DNA of 53,079 nt from Nitrososphaera sp. (GTDB lineage Archaea; Thermoproteota; Nitrososphaeria; Nitrososphaerales; Nitrososphaeraceae): contig JBDUUL010000021.1 of assembly GCA_039938515.1 (NCBI GenBank), positions 1 through 53,079 on the forward strand. Direction: 5' to 3'. The notes under the pieces were generated by a model. It saw only the letters and a program-made list of their open reading frames with translations. It was not told where the DNA came from and made no database searches. Positions 25,070 to 34,252 of this stretch are shown one piece after another. Both the position numbers and the translations under genes were made by a program. Numbering within the stretch: position 1 is the stretch's first letter; every line of letters starts with the position of its first letter.

Positions 25070-26836
25070 ATGTACGCTGGCCAGCAGAGGGACGACGTTT
25101 CTAACATACATAGGCGCTGGTCGCTAACACGCTTTAACCCCTCTTCCTTCTCAAATTCGCTTGCAATATCCGTTGGCTGCGTAACAGCAATAACTGTTCT
25201 TTCCCTTCTTGTCCACCTGCAGGCGGGCCTGCACTCGCTCGCGATACACCTTCCACTTGCCCTGGCGGCGGTTGGCGTCGGGCACCTGCTTGACTTTGTG
25301 GCTCTCCGCGGCACCCCAATAAACAAGCTGTCCAAGGTTTCGCATGTGGCCGCCTTTTCGAACATTCTTTGGCTGCTGACGGTTTCACTTGGAATCGCGG
25401 CAGACATTGTCTTTGGCCGGCCGTTTGGCTCTGCAAACTATATCGTCGCAGGCATGTTCCTGGCAGTGGGTTTGCGCATAGGCATTTTTACCTCGGTATT
25501 TGGCGCCGGCACCATGAGGGCAATAGGTGTCTCGTTCATACAGCCAGTGCTGGTGCTGTTTGCGATGTTTCCAGTCGCGTACTATCCCGCGCTGGAGTCT
25601 GCTTACGTCGGCGCCGCATTTGGAGCAACCATTGTCGGTCTTGGAATAGGCTGGACTTTTGTTGCTGACAGGGCAGGGCGTCCGTCCGTCACGAGCACTT
25701 TTCGACTGCTCCAGGCGTTTCTGTCTGCCTGGTCTGACAAAAAGGTTGACAAGATAGAAGAGTTTACGGAGTCCCGCGCCCACGAGGAAAAAGTTACAAC
25801 CACGGTCATTCGCTTTAGCGGCAAGCAAAGCGAGGAGTCCTTCATGATACTTCCGGACGTTCATCCTGGACCTTTTGGCGCGGTAGGCGGGAGCAACCTC
25901 CCCTACGTTCTCTTTGAATCGTTCGGCAGGAGGGCCCTTGTGATGCACAGTGTGTCTGACCACTCGCTCAATATCCCGTCGCAGAAAGAGGTTGCAAAGT
26001 ACGTGCAGAGCCTTGGCAAACTTTCACCGACGGTATCCGGCGTCAAATGCGCCATGCCCGTCCAGATAAAAGAGGGCGCCGCAACTGCGACAGGCCTTGC
26101 GTTTGGAGACGTTGCTGTCCTGTTCCTTTCGCTCGCACCGTCTGGCATGGACGACATACCCGACCCCATCAGAAAGGAGCTCGACAGCTTTGCCGCTGGT
26201 CTGAAAATCAGCAAGCTGCTGGTCGTTGACTGTCACAATGCCATGGGCGACGAATTGACCGCGGAAGAAACAGGCAACCTGATAAAGGCAGGCAAGAGCT
26301 GTCTTCAGAGTCTCGCTGCACAGGACCAGTCAGAATTTTCCATCGGCTTTTCAAGATCGTCGACGCCAGAGGGGCTGCACGACGAGATGGGCCAGGCGGG
26401 CGTCGGCGTGATGGTCATAGGAACACAGGGCAGATACTTTGGCATCGGATGGACCGACGCAAACAACATGCAGAATTCGCTCCGGGACAAGATAATTTCA
26501 GCACTCAGTTCAAGCGAGATCAGCATGCTTGAAGTGTGTACTTCAGATACCCACGCGACGGCAGGCAAGAGGACCAAGGAGGGTTACTACGAGCTTGGCA
26601 GCAGGACAGACCACGCAGCGATCGTGAACCTTTTCGGCGAGGCACTTGTAGAGGCCAAGGCGCGTCTATCTGATTCGTCTTTTGAACTTTCAGTTGCAGA
26701 AACCAGGATACGTGTAATGGGCGTCAGGCAGTTTGAGGACTACTCGCGGGCACTTGACGGCTCGATAAAGGTAACCAAGGCATTTCTCATGGTGACTGCC
26801 GCGACTTTTGTTGCCATGCTGGTATTCTCGTACTAG
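25070..26836 (+). CDS. DUF2070 family membrane protein
   Basis: A 588-residue protein with six or seven N-terminal membrane helices (residues 30-205), a large soluble domain (240-565) and a final C-terminal helix. The soluble domain contains the family motif LPDVHPGPFGAVGGSNLP, with HPG reminiscent of metal-site motifs, and VDCHNAMGDE and TSDTHATAGKR with further conserved His/Asp residues. The family is archaeal and uncharacterised; the conserved polar residues suggest a hydrolase-like activity, which is inference. It overlaps the stop of the converging nuclease gene by four bases. Confidence 0.88.
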   Translation: MYAGQQRDDVSNIHRRWSLTRFNPSSFSNSLAISVGCVTAITVLSLLVHLQAGLHSLAIHLPLALAAVGVGHLLDFVALRGTPINKLSKVSHVAAFSNILWLLTVSLGIAADIVFGRPFGSANYIVAGMFLAVGLRIGIFTSVFGAGTMRAIGVSFIQPVLVLFAMFPVAYYPALESAYVGAAFGATIVGLGIGWTFVADRAGRPSVTSTFRLLQAFLSAWSDKKVDKIEEFTESRAHEEKVTTTVIRFSGKQSEESFMILPDVHPGPFGAVGGSNLPYVLFESFGRRALVMHSVSDHSLNIPSQKEVAKYVQSLGKLSPTVSGVKCAMPVQIKEGAATATGLAFGDVAVLFLSLAPSGMDDIPDPIRKELDSFAAGLKISKLLVVDCHNAMGDELTAEETGNLIKAGKSCLQSLAAQDQSEFSIGFSRSSTPEGLHDEMGQAGVGVMVIGTQGRYFGIGWTDANNMQNSLRDKIISALSSSEISMLEVCTSDTHATAGKRTKEGYYELGSRTDHAAIVNLFGEALVEAKARLSDSSFELSVAETRIRVMGVRQFEDYSRALDGSIKVTKAFLMVTAATFVAMLVFSY

Positions 26837-27570
26837 ACGATAAATCTCAGCTCGCCGGCAAACGAGTCGAGGTCCCGCACAAATGCTGCAAACTGGGTGA
26901 CTGGAACGACTGGTATTCCGTCTGAAAATCGAAATGGCAGAGGGTACAGCGTAAGGACGACCGGGAGGACGCGGCTGATGCTTCGGGCATTGGCACCACT
27001 GTTTTCCAAGAGCCGGCTGCAGCGGGCTGCCTGCTTGCTGGCAGCAGCTCGCACAGCGGAACTGTTCCTGCGGTTCCAGTGCTTGCAGTCCACTGCGACC
27101 GCGAGGCCGTTCATGCGCCCGACAACGTCGATCTCCACTCTAGGCCTTCGGAACCGCATATTCTTGCTTGTCGTGTAACCGGTCAGTTCCAGCACTCGGG
27201 CCGCAAGGGCCTCAAAGTCCTTCCAGTCCAGGATTGCCGACACTCGCTCAATGTCACACCCGTTCTGAATCGCGAGAAGCGACGCCGAAAGGCGGTCTGA
27301 TTCTGAGAAGACTATTGTACGGCGCGTCTTCTGAAGGGACAGCTGCGCGGTTCCGATCCCGTTCTCGGCGAGGAGGTCGAGGAGGCGTAAAACCAGGGTA
27401 CGGTCGGTTATTCCGGCCAGCTTCTGAAACTCGCGGTGGGATATCGTACCTGGCTGGATTCCTTGTAGCGCCTGAATCAATAGAGAATTGTTCAAAAAAT
27501 CCAAGACTGCAGAGCAGGAGGCGGCTCTATAACTCATTCCCAGAAGCTGCACCGCGTGCGGATCTTGCAC
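26833..27570 (-). CDS. Mrr-like nuclease with winged-helix N-terminus
   Basis: A 245-residue protein. The first half has a winged-helix-like segment (ISHREFQKLAGITDRTLVLRLLDLL). The second half starts DWKDFEALAARVLELTGYTT and continues with VEIDVVGRMNG...AVDCKHW, the E...D...(D)xK catalytic pattern of Mrr-type PD-(D/E)xK nucleases. It may act in DNA repair or against modified foreign DNA. The start is GTG 27570, or ATG 27537 (MSYRAA). It is not next to a methyltransferase. Confidence 0.75.
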   Translation of the reverse strand: MQDPHAVQLLGMSYRAASCSAVLDFLNNSLLIQALQGIQPGTISHREFQKLAGITDRTLVLRLLDLLAENGIGTAQLSLQKTRRTIVFSESDRLSASLLAIQNGCDIERVSAILDWKDFEALAARVLELTGYTTSKNMRFRRPRVEIDVVGRMNGLAVAVDCKHWNRRNSSAVRAAASKQAARCSRLLENSGANARSISRVLPVVLTLYPLPFRFSDGIPVVPVTQFAAFVRDLDSFAGELRFIV

Positions 27571-27624
27571 GGTCGGCAGTAAAGCAGAAAAGGGGACTGC
27601 AGGATATCCAAGAGGTCTATCAGC

Positions 27625-27990
27625 GTGGATGTAGCAGCGACTAGCGCAGGATGGGTTGAGGTTGCGGTGATCCTGTGCTCGGCAATGGTGATCATCGGGG
27701 CGGGAGCGCTTCTTGAAGCCTCCAAGTCCTTTTCAATTGTCCAGGGCAGGGTGGTTGCCAAGGAGCTTGCATCCGTTGGCAGCGGCTCAGACGAGTATCT
27801 CGTCCAGACTATATCCGTGGTGCTCGAAAGCGAAGACAGGGTGTATAGCTACAAGCAGGGGAGCGTTGCCAAGTACCCCGTCTCGTCGGAAGATTCGCGG
27901 ATCATAAGCGTAGGCTCTGAAGTCAGGATCCTTGTCACGGCTCACCCAATGCAGGCGAAGTTGCTGGATTTTTCTCCCGGCGTAATATAG
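27625..27990 (+). CDS. Membrane-anchored hypothetical protein
   Basis: A 121-residue protein with one N-terminal membrane helix (VEVAVILCSAMVIIGAGALLEA) and a beta-rich outer domain resembling a DUF3592-like SH3/OB fold (SIVQGRVVAKEL...VGSEVRILVTAHP). It starts at GTG 27625. Its 3' end overlaps cofC by 56 bp on the opposite strand. Confidence 0.65.
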   Translation: MDVAATSAGWVEVAVILCSAMVIIGAGALLEASKSFSIVQGRVVAKELASVGSGSDEYLVQTISVVLESEDRVYSYKQGSVAKYPVSSEDSRIISVGSEVRILVTAHPMQAKLLDFSPGVI

Positions 27991-28642
27991 TTCCAAGGAA
28001 ATCAAGCACAGGATTAGGCGGTGCGCCCTGCCGGAGAACTTCTGCGATATCCTCGGGCGTATCGATGTCAAGAGCCGTAGCGGGACACGAGAGGACATGA
28101 ATGGCGATGCCTTTGTCGCGTGCAGCCGCCACGTGGTTCCTGTAGCTATTGTCGTCGTACCTTGTGGCAATTGCGTCCGGAGGGGCGCGAAGCAGGATGT
28201 TTGTCCCGTCTAGTCTTTGCGAGGGGCAGATTACAACGGAAATGCTATTGCGTGGCTCGCTGGGGGGATGACGAGCCTGGAGTACTATCTCTGAAATTTC
28301 CGCTTGCGATAGCAGTGGCAGGTCCTGTGGCACTACAAGTGTGGCCTCTGCGCCCATGCTCGTGCAAATCGTATTGGCTAGAGCCACAGCAGAGTTGACG
28401 CCCTCGTCACGTTCTTGCAGGATAAAATCAGTGCGCGCGGATTTTTCAGACAAGAGCCCCGCCCGCGCGTCGCTCGACACTACTACCGTACGCTCGACTT
28501 CGTGCGAAGTCGTAAGGACATGGAGCGTCTGGCGGAGCATCAGCGACGAAAGCTGGACCCGTTCGCTGTCCGTAAGCAGGCCGGACAACCTGCTTTTTGA
28601 CCGGTCAAAGTTCTTTGCAGGGACTATTGCAAAAACTCTCAA
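27935..28642 (-). CDS. cofC: 2-phospho-L-lactate guanylyltransferase
   Basis: A 235-residue nucleotidyltransferase with the N-terminal signature VPAKNFDRSKSRLSGLL and the acid motif VVPQDLPLLS, followed by DGTNILL. It activates 2-phospholactate (or phosphoenolpyruvate) with GTP for coenzyme F420 synthesis. It follows cofD by 38 bp on the same strand, so the two steps of side-chain assembly are encoded together. The C-terminal 25 residues run past the usual end and overlap the converging gene. Confidence 0.9.
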   Translation of the reverse strand: MRVFAIVPAKNFDRSKSRLSGLLTDSERVQLSSLMLRQTLHVLTTSHEVERTVVVSSDARAGLLSEKSARTDFILQERDEGVNSAVALANTICTSMGAEATLVVPQDLPLLSQAEISEIVLQARHPPSEPRNSISVVICPSQRLDGTNILLRAPPDAIATRYDDNSYRNHVAAARDKGIAIHVLSCPATALDIDTPEDIAEVLRQGAPPNPVLDFLGTILRREKNPATSPALGEP

Positions 28643-28680
28643 GCAAGCAGCACTCCAAGCAGGTCGCGGATGCTCATGGA

Positions 28681-29622
28681 TCAGGTTGCAACCTGTCCTC
28701 GCGCTCTTAAAAGTGTGAGCGCGAGCTGCTTTTCTTTTGCGGAATTGCTCATGTAAATGTCAGCAAGAACGGGCTCCACGTCCATTTCCTTAATCTGCGG
28801 AGCCAGCGACCTGTCTTTGCTTGAAATTGCGATGGTGCCGGCAAAGTCGGAATAGTATTTTGCGACGCCGGGCGGAGACGGGTCCAAGCCTGACGCCCTC
28901 ATGTATTTTGCCGCCGGACCGCTGAAAGGACTTGAGCCCACGAACGGAGAAACGCCGATGACGTCGGCCCTGCGCTTTTGAAGCGCAGAGCGCAGTTGCC
29001 TGATTGCAACTATCGGTCCTATACTGGACACGGGATTGCCCGGGGCCACAACTATGGTGTGGGCACTTTCAATAGCGTCGATCGCATTATCGGATGGTTT
29101 TGCATCCGAAACTCCCTTGAACTCGACCGAGCGCACCGTGGGCTTGCCACGGTATTTGACCCAGAATTCCTGAAGGTGCATCGTCTTGTCGGGGGTATGA
29201 ATCAGGGTTGGAACGTCGTCCTCGGTAGCAGGAATGATACTCGCCTTGATGGAAAGCTTTCTTCTCATAAAGTCTGTGACGCTTGTCAGCGTGTGACCTT
29301 TTTGCAGTAGCTCAGTCCTAGTAACGTGAGTCGCCAGATCCTTGTCGCCAAGGGCAAACCAGGAAGGCATGCCCAAGGCCTTCATGCTTTCAAGCCAGCT
29401 GAAAGTGTCGGACTTGATTCCCCATCCGCGCTCCGTATCGAGCATCGAAGCAAGCCCGTACATCACCGTATCAATGTCAGGGCACACATAGAGGCCATGA
29501 AGCCAGATGTTGTCGCCTACGTTAGAGATTACCGTCAGGTCTAGTCCGGGAATCTTTGACAAGCCCCTCACGAGCTTGACAGAGCCGGTTCCACCGGCAA
29601 GGACTAGAATATTGCGCTTCAA
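28681..29622 (-). CDS. cofD: 2-phospho-L-lactate transferase
   Basis: A 313-residue CofD with LAGGTGSVKLVRGL at the N-terminus, the signatures ISNVGDNIWLHGLYVCPDIDTVMY and FALGDKDLATHVTR, and VVAPGNPVSSIGPI near residue 205. It transfers the phospholactyl group to the deazaflavin Fo to give F420-0. It is upstream of cofC in a likely operon. Confidence 0.95.
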   Translation of the reverse strand: MKRNILVLAGGTGSVKLVRGLSKIPGLDLTVISNVGDNIWLHGLYVCPDIDTVMYGLASMLDTERGWGIKSDTFSWLESMKALGMPSWFALGDKDLATHVTRTELLQKGHTLTSVTDFMRRKLSIKASIIPATEDDVPTLIHTPDKTMHLQEFWVKYRGKPTVRSVEFKGVSDAKPSDNAIDAIESAHTIVVAPGNPVSSIGPIVAIRQLRSALQKRRADVIGVSPFVGSSPFSGPAAKYMRASGLDPSPPGVAKYYSDFAGTIAISSKDRSLAPQIKEMDVEPVLADIYMSNSAKEKQLALTLLRARGQVAT

Positions 29623-29746
29623 CTAATCAAATCAGCCAAAAAAAGTTTGTAATATACCTATTGATCAATCCAAAAAGCAAGAAAAAAAATACGGACTTGA
29701 AGCCACCAAGGAAGGATTATAAACACGTCAGATGATTTTCCGGTAC

Positions 29747-30799
29747 GTGAAGGCAAAAATTGCGGGCCTTGCCGCGATAATTTCTTGTCTTATCTTCGCC
29801 ATTGTGCCTCTCCAGAAATCATATGCCAACGACATGTCCACTATTCTCGTTGCTGAAAAGAATTCGGCACTCGGCAACTTTAACGGCCAAATGAACATTG
29901 AGATCAAGTATCCTCCCGATAGCTCTATCGCAAAGAAACTAAATGGAGTTAATGACCGGCTTATCTTGAATACGTCGGGCGCTGCGGGCTCAAGTCCGGA
30001 CGTTGACAGCGTTCTAACGGCCTTCAACAGAGGCTTTATTGAGGCCAACAGTCCGGTTCAGGCATTCAACCTTACGTCATTTACTTATTCAGCAAAAATT
30101 GAAGGCGGCCCAGACACTGCGATTATTTCGTACAATATCCATGCCAAACCAGTTCTTGAGAAATTTGTGCTGACCGCCGATAACAAGACCCAGAGTTCGG
30201 TGCTGGACTTAGAATGGAGAAAGGTAAACCTGAAACTGCCGATTTACCTCACAGACCCGACCTTGGGCAAGATAGATGTCAATCACCCCTTGGGTTTCCT
30301 AAAGGCCAAGTACCCCGACATCGCGTCGCAACTGTCAAACACCGCCGCCAACCAGACATTGAACACTAACCTGATGGATTTCTCGGGCTTTAACATTGGA
30401 ATGGATAGGTGGCACTTTTTGTTTGACCCGACCGGCAATCTCGTCGAGTCGTCGTCCTACCTGAGGGGTAACGCAATCTCCAAGATAGTATCTGTATACT
30501 CGCTTGGCGAGAGCAGCTTCAGAGAAGGCACATTCGTATCCACCGTAAAGGACGTCGGTGCCACGATCGATGGAGCAAATGTCAATGTTCACTCCGAAGT
30601 TCCTCCCCCCAGCGGGCAGATTTCGATCACGGGTTACTCACAGGTATCGAACCCCGGACAGGGCTGGATAGCGCAGGTGTCGCAGGACGCCCCGAGCGGC
30701 GGAACCTCGTCCGGAGACTTTCCGTTCCAAGTGCTCTTGGTGTTCGGAGGCATGATGGGCGCCATCGCGGTCTTTATACTCTTCAAGGCAAGAAAGTAA
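29747..30799 (+). CDS. Exported membrane-anchored hypothetical protein
   Basis: A protein of about 350 residues. A TATA-like ttataaac (29718-29725) lies 26 nt before GTG 29747, which gives a good signal peptide (MKAKIAGLAAIISCLIFAIVPLQKSYA); an ATG at 29732 is too near the box. The body is an extracellular beta-rich domain with sequons and a Gly/Ser/Pro-rich linker (PSGGTSSGDFP). It ends in one membrane helix (VLLVFGGMMGAIAVFILF) and a basic tail. This type of large secreted anchored protein is common in thaumarchaea; no function is known. Confidence 0.75.
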   Translation: MKAKIAGLAAIISCLIFAIVPLQKSYANDMSTILVAEKNSALGNFNGQMNIEIKYPPDSSIAKKLNGVNDRLILNTSGAAGSSPDVDSVLTAFNRGFIEANSPVQAFNLTSFTYSAKIEGGPDTAIISYNIHAKPVLEKFVLTADNKTQSSVLDLEWRKVNLKLPIYLTDPTLGKIDVNHPLGFLKAKYPDIASQLSNTAANQTLNTNLMDFSGFNIGMDRWHFLFDPTGNLVESSSYLRGNAISKIVSVYSLGESSFREGTFVSTVKDVGATIDGANVNVHSEVPPPSGQISITGYSQVSNPGQGWIAQVSQDAPSGGTSSGDFPFQVLLVFGGMMGAIAVFILFKARK

Positions 30800-30919
30800 C
30801 AAGGACCCGCTCTGGCCGCGACAATAGCTGCGCGGCCGGCCACGTAATTTTATTTTACAACTCTGTGCATATGTTCCAGATAACAAGGTCTATTATCCTA
30901 CCATGAAAGAAAGGTGTGA

Positions 30920-31075
30920 ATGAGAACCGAAGAAGAGGCAAAGTACGACCTTAATGAAAGGATCTTTGAACTCTACGACAGCGGTCTGAGTGTTGACAAT
31001 ATCGCACAAAGACTGGGTTCAACAAATGAGTATATTCATTCTCTACTAGCTGCAGTTCAGGTCGAGTCCGCGTAA
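30920..31075 (+). CDS. Small HTH-like protein (51 aa)
   Basis: The frame MRTEEEAKYDLNERIFELYDSGLSVDNIAQRLGSTNEYIHSLL contains a helix-turn-helix of the sigma/Hin type (GLSVDNIAQRLGSTNEYI). An ataacaagg/tattatc AT-rich stretch precedes it. It may be a small DNA-binding protein; otherwise unassigned. Confidence 0.6.
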   Translation: MRTEEEAKYDLNERIFELYDSGLSVDNIAQRLGSTNEYIHSLLAAVQVESA

Positions 31076-31102
31076 GTGCCAGATTGGGCCTACCGCAGGC
31101 CT

Positions 31103-31666
31103 TCAGCTGTCCTCGTCGCGGAGGTACTGCCCCACGTCAATGGTTGTCGTGATCGTAGCCATCTGCGACCTGCGGAGCATATCTCCGGCATATCGCGTAA
31201 TCCCTATCGCCACTGCTTCATGTCTTGAGTTTATCAGAATGACGATCTCGTTTTCCTTAAGCTCGGTTGATGCACGGACTACGGACGTCCCGAACACGTC
31301 CCTGCCATAAGTTGCCAGTTTTTCCGCTTCATAGTTTATCTCTACATAGTACTTGCCCCGGGCCTCGGAAAGCCTGCAGAAGAGATCGGCACCGGCCATG
31401 GTTGGGAAGAACTTTTTTCTGCTCAATTCGCCGACCACCAGGCCGGCTAGATACGGCTTTACGCCCCCGATATTGTCCGCAAGTTCCTGGGAGGCAAGCG
31501 AGACGGCGCGCCTCGAGCTTCCATTGATGTCGGCTACAAGGACGACGTACCTGTTTGTCCTGCCAAAGACGTTCCACCTGTCAAAGGAGCGATTGACAAG
31601 GGTGAGCTCCTCGCGTGAGGGTCGTCGATAGCATGAAACATCCGGAACGTCAATCGGGCTTGTCAA
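31103..31666 (-). CDS. Nip7-like pre-PUA/PUA RNA-binding protein
   Basis: A 187-residue protein. The segment NIGGVKPYLAGLVVGELSRKKFFPTMAGADLF is typical of the Nip7 N-terminal domain, and the C-terminal 80 residues form a PUA domain (VRASTELKENEIVILINSRHEAVAIG). Nip7 acts in large-subunit rRNA maturation in eukaryotes. The gene lies four bases after an NSUN RNA methyltransferase on the same strand, a coupling that supports an rRNA-modification role. Confidence 0.78.
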   Translation of the reverse strand: MTSPIDVPDVSCYRRPSREELTLVNRSFDRWNVFGRTNRYVVLVADINGSSRRAVSLASQELADNIGGVKPYLAGLVVGELSRKKFFPTMAGADLFCRLSEARGKYYVEINYEAEKLATYGRDVFGTSVVRASTELKENEIVILINSRHEAVAIGITRYAGDMLRRSQMATITTTIDVGQYLRDEDS

Positions 31667-31670
31667 ATTG

Positions 31671-32675
31671 CTAGCTCCCGGTATGCCTCAAGCGCGCAAT
31701 AAAAAAGCCGGTCGTATCGTCAATATGAGGATAGAACCTCCTGGTACCTTGGAGTGATTTGCTGAACTTGTGCCCACCAAATTCCAGCAACCCTTCGCTT
31801 CCCAGCTCGAACGGCTCTACCTTCAGGAAATCACACGAATCAATCGCGTGCTGGACTACTGCTTCGTTTTCTTCTGGGGCAAACGAACAAGTCGAATAGA
31901 CCAAAAGGCCTCCTGGCTTGACTGCAGAAACCGCCGATTCTATCAGTTTTTGCTGGAGAGCAGAGCAGTAATCCACGTCCCCGGGTGTATGGCTGGTCTT
32001 TCTTGATGGGTCCTTTGCTATCACTCCCTCGCAGCTACATGGTGCGTCAAGCAGTACGCGGTCGAACACGCGCCCCAGCTTTCCGGCGGCAAGCCCGTCA
32101 AGCAGGGTCACGCAAGTGTTGGCGACACCCAGCCGGGCAAGGTTAAACGCCATCGAGCGGGCGCGGCGGCTGTTAGGTTCCAGCGCAATGATGTAGCCGG
32201 AATTGTTCATTTTCTGTGCGATATAGGAAGTCTTGCCCCCGGGTGCGGCCGCGATATCAAGCGCTGCCTTGCATGATTCTTTTGAGACGTCCAACGCCTC
32301 TACTGCGATGCACGAGCTGAGATCCTGCAGATAGTAAAGGCCAAGCATATATTCGGTGGTTGCGCCCGGGCTGATAGAGCCCGCCTGGACAGAGAACACA
32401 TCTGCGAGCGCGGTCCTGCCCAGTTTGAATCCCTTGTCAGTCAGACGGCGTTCAAGCGCTTCGGAAGAGGTCTTTAGCGTGTTTACCCGCAGGTACCTGG
32501 AATGCGCTGAATCCATTTTCTTCAAAAAATCCACGGGGCGCGGAACATAGTGAAGAAATCGCTCGACTAGCCACGGATCGTACCCGAACTCGGCGGCTAG
32601 CATTTCGCCATCGTGCGTTTCAGGAAAAAGTACGGTTTTCAGAAACTTTTCACCTGCCAGACCCTGGCAGGCCAA
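31671..32675 (-). CDS. NSUN-type RNA m5C methyltransferase
   Basis: A 334-residue Rossmann methyltransferase of the NOL1/NOP2/Sun family. The SAM loop is AAAPGGKTSYIA, the motif IV loop is LLDAPCSCEG and the catalytic cysteine motif is YSTCSFAPEENE. It methylates cytosine C5 in rRNA or tRNA. The first 100 residues form the family's N-terminal RNA-binding part without a PUA domain; the PUA is supplied by the neighbouring Nip7-like protein. It overlaps the upstream gene 32650-33039 by 26 bp. Confidence 0.92.
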   Translation of the reverse strand: MACQGLAGEKFLKTVLFPETHDGEMLAAEFGYDPWLVERFLHYVPRPVDFLKKMDSAHSRYLRVNTLKTSSEALERRLTDKGFKLGRTALADVFSVQAGSISPGATTEYMLGLYYLQDLSSCIAVEALDVSKESCKAALDIAAAPGGKTSYIAQKMNNSGYIIALEPNSRRARSMAFNLARLGVANTCVTLLDGLAAGKLGRVFDRVLLDAPCSCEGVIAKDPSRKTSHTPGDVDYCSALQQKLIESAVSAVKPGGLLVYSTCSFAPEENEAVVQHAIDSCDFLKVEPFELGSEGLLEFGGHKFSKSLQGTRRFYPHIDDTTGFFIARLRHTGS

Positions 32676-33039
32676 ATGTCTTCATTGGGGATCGGTAATC
32701 CTGGACGGCATCTACCCCCTCGTTTGTCGTAACCTTCACCTTGTCCACGACGGTGTCGGGCTTGGGATAAAAGAAATAATCTTCGCCTGGCTGCAGTGTC
32801 GGCTTATTCTGAACGTCGCCTGGACCGAGCTCTACGACGATGCCGGTCAGCTCTTGGGTGCCAACGTTTGTCACCCTGACCCGATACATGGTGCCGGACA
32901 TATCGGTCGTGTCCTTGGTCGCGTCAATGGCGACATCATATGGTTTTCTGTTCTCCTGCTGGTAAGCGAGGATGCCAATTACGCCGCCAAGGATTGCTAC
33001 AGAACATGCAAACGTGAGCAGCTTCCACCTGTGCATCAT
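32650..33039 (-). CDS. Membrane-anchored hypothetical protein
   Basis: A 129-residue protein with one N-terminal helix (LLTFACSVAILGGVIGILAY) and a beta-sandwich-like outer domain (MYRVRVTNVGTQELTGIVVELGP...PGEDYFFYP) of the type found in CARDB or FxLYD-like domains. It overlaps the start of the NSUN gene by 26 bp and is likely co-transcribed. No specific function known. Confidence 0.7.
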   Translation of the reverse strand: MMHRWKLLTFACSVAILGGVIGILAYQQENRKPYDVAIDATKDTTDMSGTMYRVRVTNVGTQELTGIVVELGPGDVQNKPTLQPGEDYFFYPKPDTVVDKVKVTTNEGVDAVQDYRSPMKTFGLPGSGR

Positions 33040-33069
33040 CTGCCGAGAACCTGAGAGCTAACGGAGATT

Positions 33070-33249
33070 TTAAACCAGCGGCGGGTCATCGGACCGAAGC
33101 CCCCTGCTCTTGATATAACGTAGCAGCGAGTCGAGTTCGTATCTGCTCCCGCCAATACGGTAGTACCGCATCATGTTTTCAATAGTCTGATCGTCATAGG
33201 CGGGCGACCTAGGCTTCTTCCTGTTCTGCTGGCTAGCTACCTCTGCCAC
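33070..33249 (-). CDS. Small basic hypothetical protein (59 aa)
   Basis: The frame VAEVASQQNRKKPRSPAYDDQTIENMMRYYRIGGSRYELDSLL encodes a basic helical protein. A gtttatc box lies 27 nt before the GTG, a good leaderless fit, and codon use is host-like. Not recognised, but likely real; it is too short to be found by length filters. Confidence 0.65.
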   Translation of the reverse strand: MAEVASQQNRKKPRSPAYDDQTIENMMRYYRIGGSRYELDSLLRYIKSRGLRSDDPPLV

Positions 33250-33335
33250 CGATTAGAAAATCTACTTGCCACCTGATAAACTTTTTTCAGGCGCGTCTGC
33301 GGCAATACTTAATCTGCCCAGCCTGCCCGGATAAA

Positions 33336-33635
33336 TTGATGGTCCTTGACTCAGTAATCAAGAGGTTGATGCTAACGGCGATAAACTATGCCATTGGTGA
33401 GGCCAAGGAAAGGGCCAAACTTTCAGGCATGGTCGAGTTGAAGAAATCGCTAGGAATATCAGACTCGGATGATTTCAGAGCGGGCATGATATGCGGAGAG
33501 GCGTACGCGCGTGCCGCGCTCATGATAAGGATGTACATGGGCAGAGAAGCGACCTTGGAAGAGGCAAACGGCCTTCTCGCCTTGCTGGCTAACAGAGATG
33601 GCGAAATTTCGGGTGCTCTCTTCAAGCGTCCATAA
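33336..33635 (+). CDS. Hypothetical helical protein
   Basis: A 99-residue helical protein (MVLDSVIKRLMLTAINYAIGEAKERAK...) starting at TTG 33336 or ATG 33339, about 27 nt after a tacttaatc box. No family recognised. Confidence 0.6.
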   Translation: MMVLDSVIKRLMLTAINYAIGEAKERAKLSGMVELKKSLGISDSDDFRAGMICGEAYARAALMIRMYMGREATLEEANGLLALLANRDGEISGALFKRP

Positions 33636-33724
33636 TCTTCAGTAACATATTGCCACTCAGTCGCCCCAGTTCACTAATTAGAAGTCTGTTGATTGGCTCG
33701 TCATTACATTAGATTATCGACTAA

Positions 33725-34171
33725 TTGACTACTGTTAAATTGTTTGATACTCAGGATAAGCCGGGGACAAGAATGCACCCGGACGACCTTCGAGTTGTAT
33801 GGAGATGCCACGACTGCGGCAGAAGCTTCGTTTTCAACTCGGATGCGGACGACCACGTCAGGGAGTTTGGCCACAAAATGGAAACGCTAGAGATCACCTC
33901 AAAAAAATCAGGCCGTCTGGAAGCATTCACGGACAGCGAAGCGTCCATGGTCTTCAAGATTGATGACAGACGGGTAGCCATGAAGGTCAGGTACAGGTAC
34001 TATCCCAGGACTGGGGCAATTTCCTATGCGGACGTTATCTATTCAGAAGTCGGACTGCGCGAACGCGTTGAAAATGACGACGGCATGATGCGCATGATAG
34101 ACGACTATCTTCGCTCACTTGTTGAAAAGACTGGCGCGCATTCAGGCCAGGATCAAGGCATACGGCATTGA
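33725..34171 (+). CDS. Hypothetical protein with a C2H2-like finger
   Basis: A 148-residue protein. Residues 28-51 (CHDCGRSFVFNSDADDHVREFGH) are a clear CxxC...HxxxxxH zinc-finger pattern. The rest is beta-rich (VFKIDDRRVAMKVRYRYYP) with an acidic helical end. It starts at TTG 33725, after a tagattatcg box. It might bind DNA or RNA; function unknown. Confidence 0.65.
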   Translation: MTTVKLFDTQDKPGTRMHPDDLRVVWRCHDCGRSFVFNSDADDHVREFGHKMETLEITSKKSGRLEAFTDSEASMVFKIDDRRVAMKVRYRYYPRTGAISYADVIYSEVGLRERVENDDGMMRMIDDYLRSLVEKTGAHSGQDQGIRH

Positions 34172-34252
34172 CATCCTGACGCCACCTTTCAGTACACTAA
34201 CGGGGAGGCCCACTCAGAACGATTATTAGGAAAAGCAAATTTTCCATTTCTA

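Noticed and set aside
26833-27570. Mrr-like gene as part of a restriction-modification pair
   Set aside because: No methyltransferase adjoins it; the nearest is more than 6 kb away and of Dam type.
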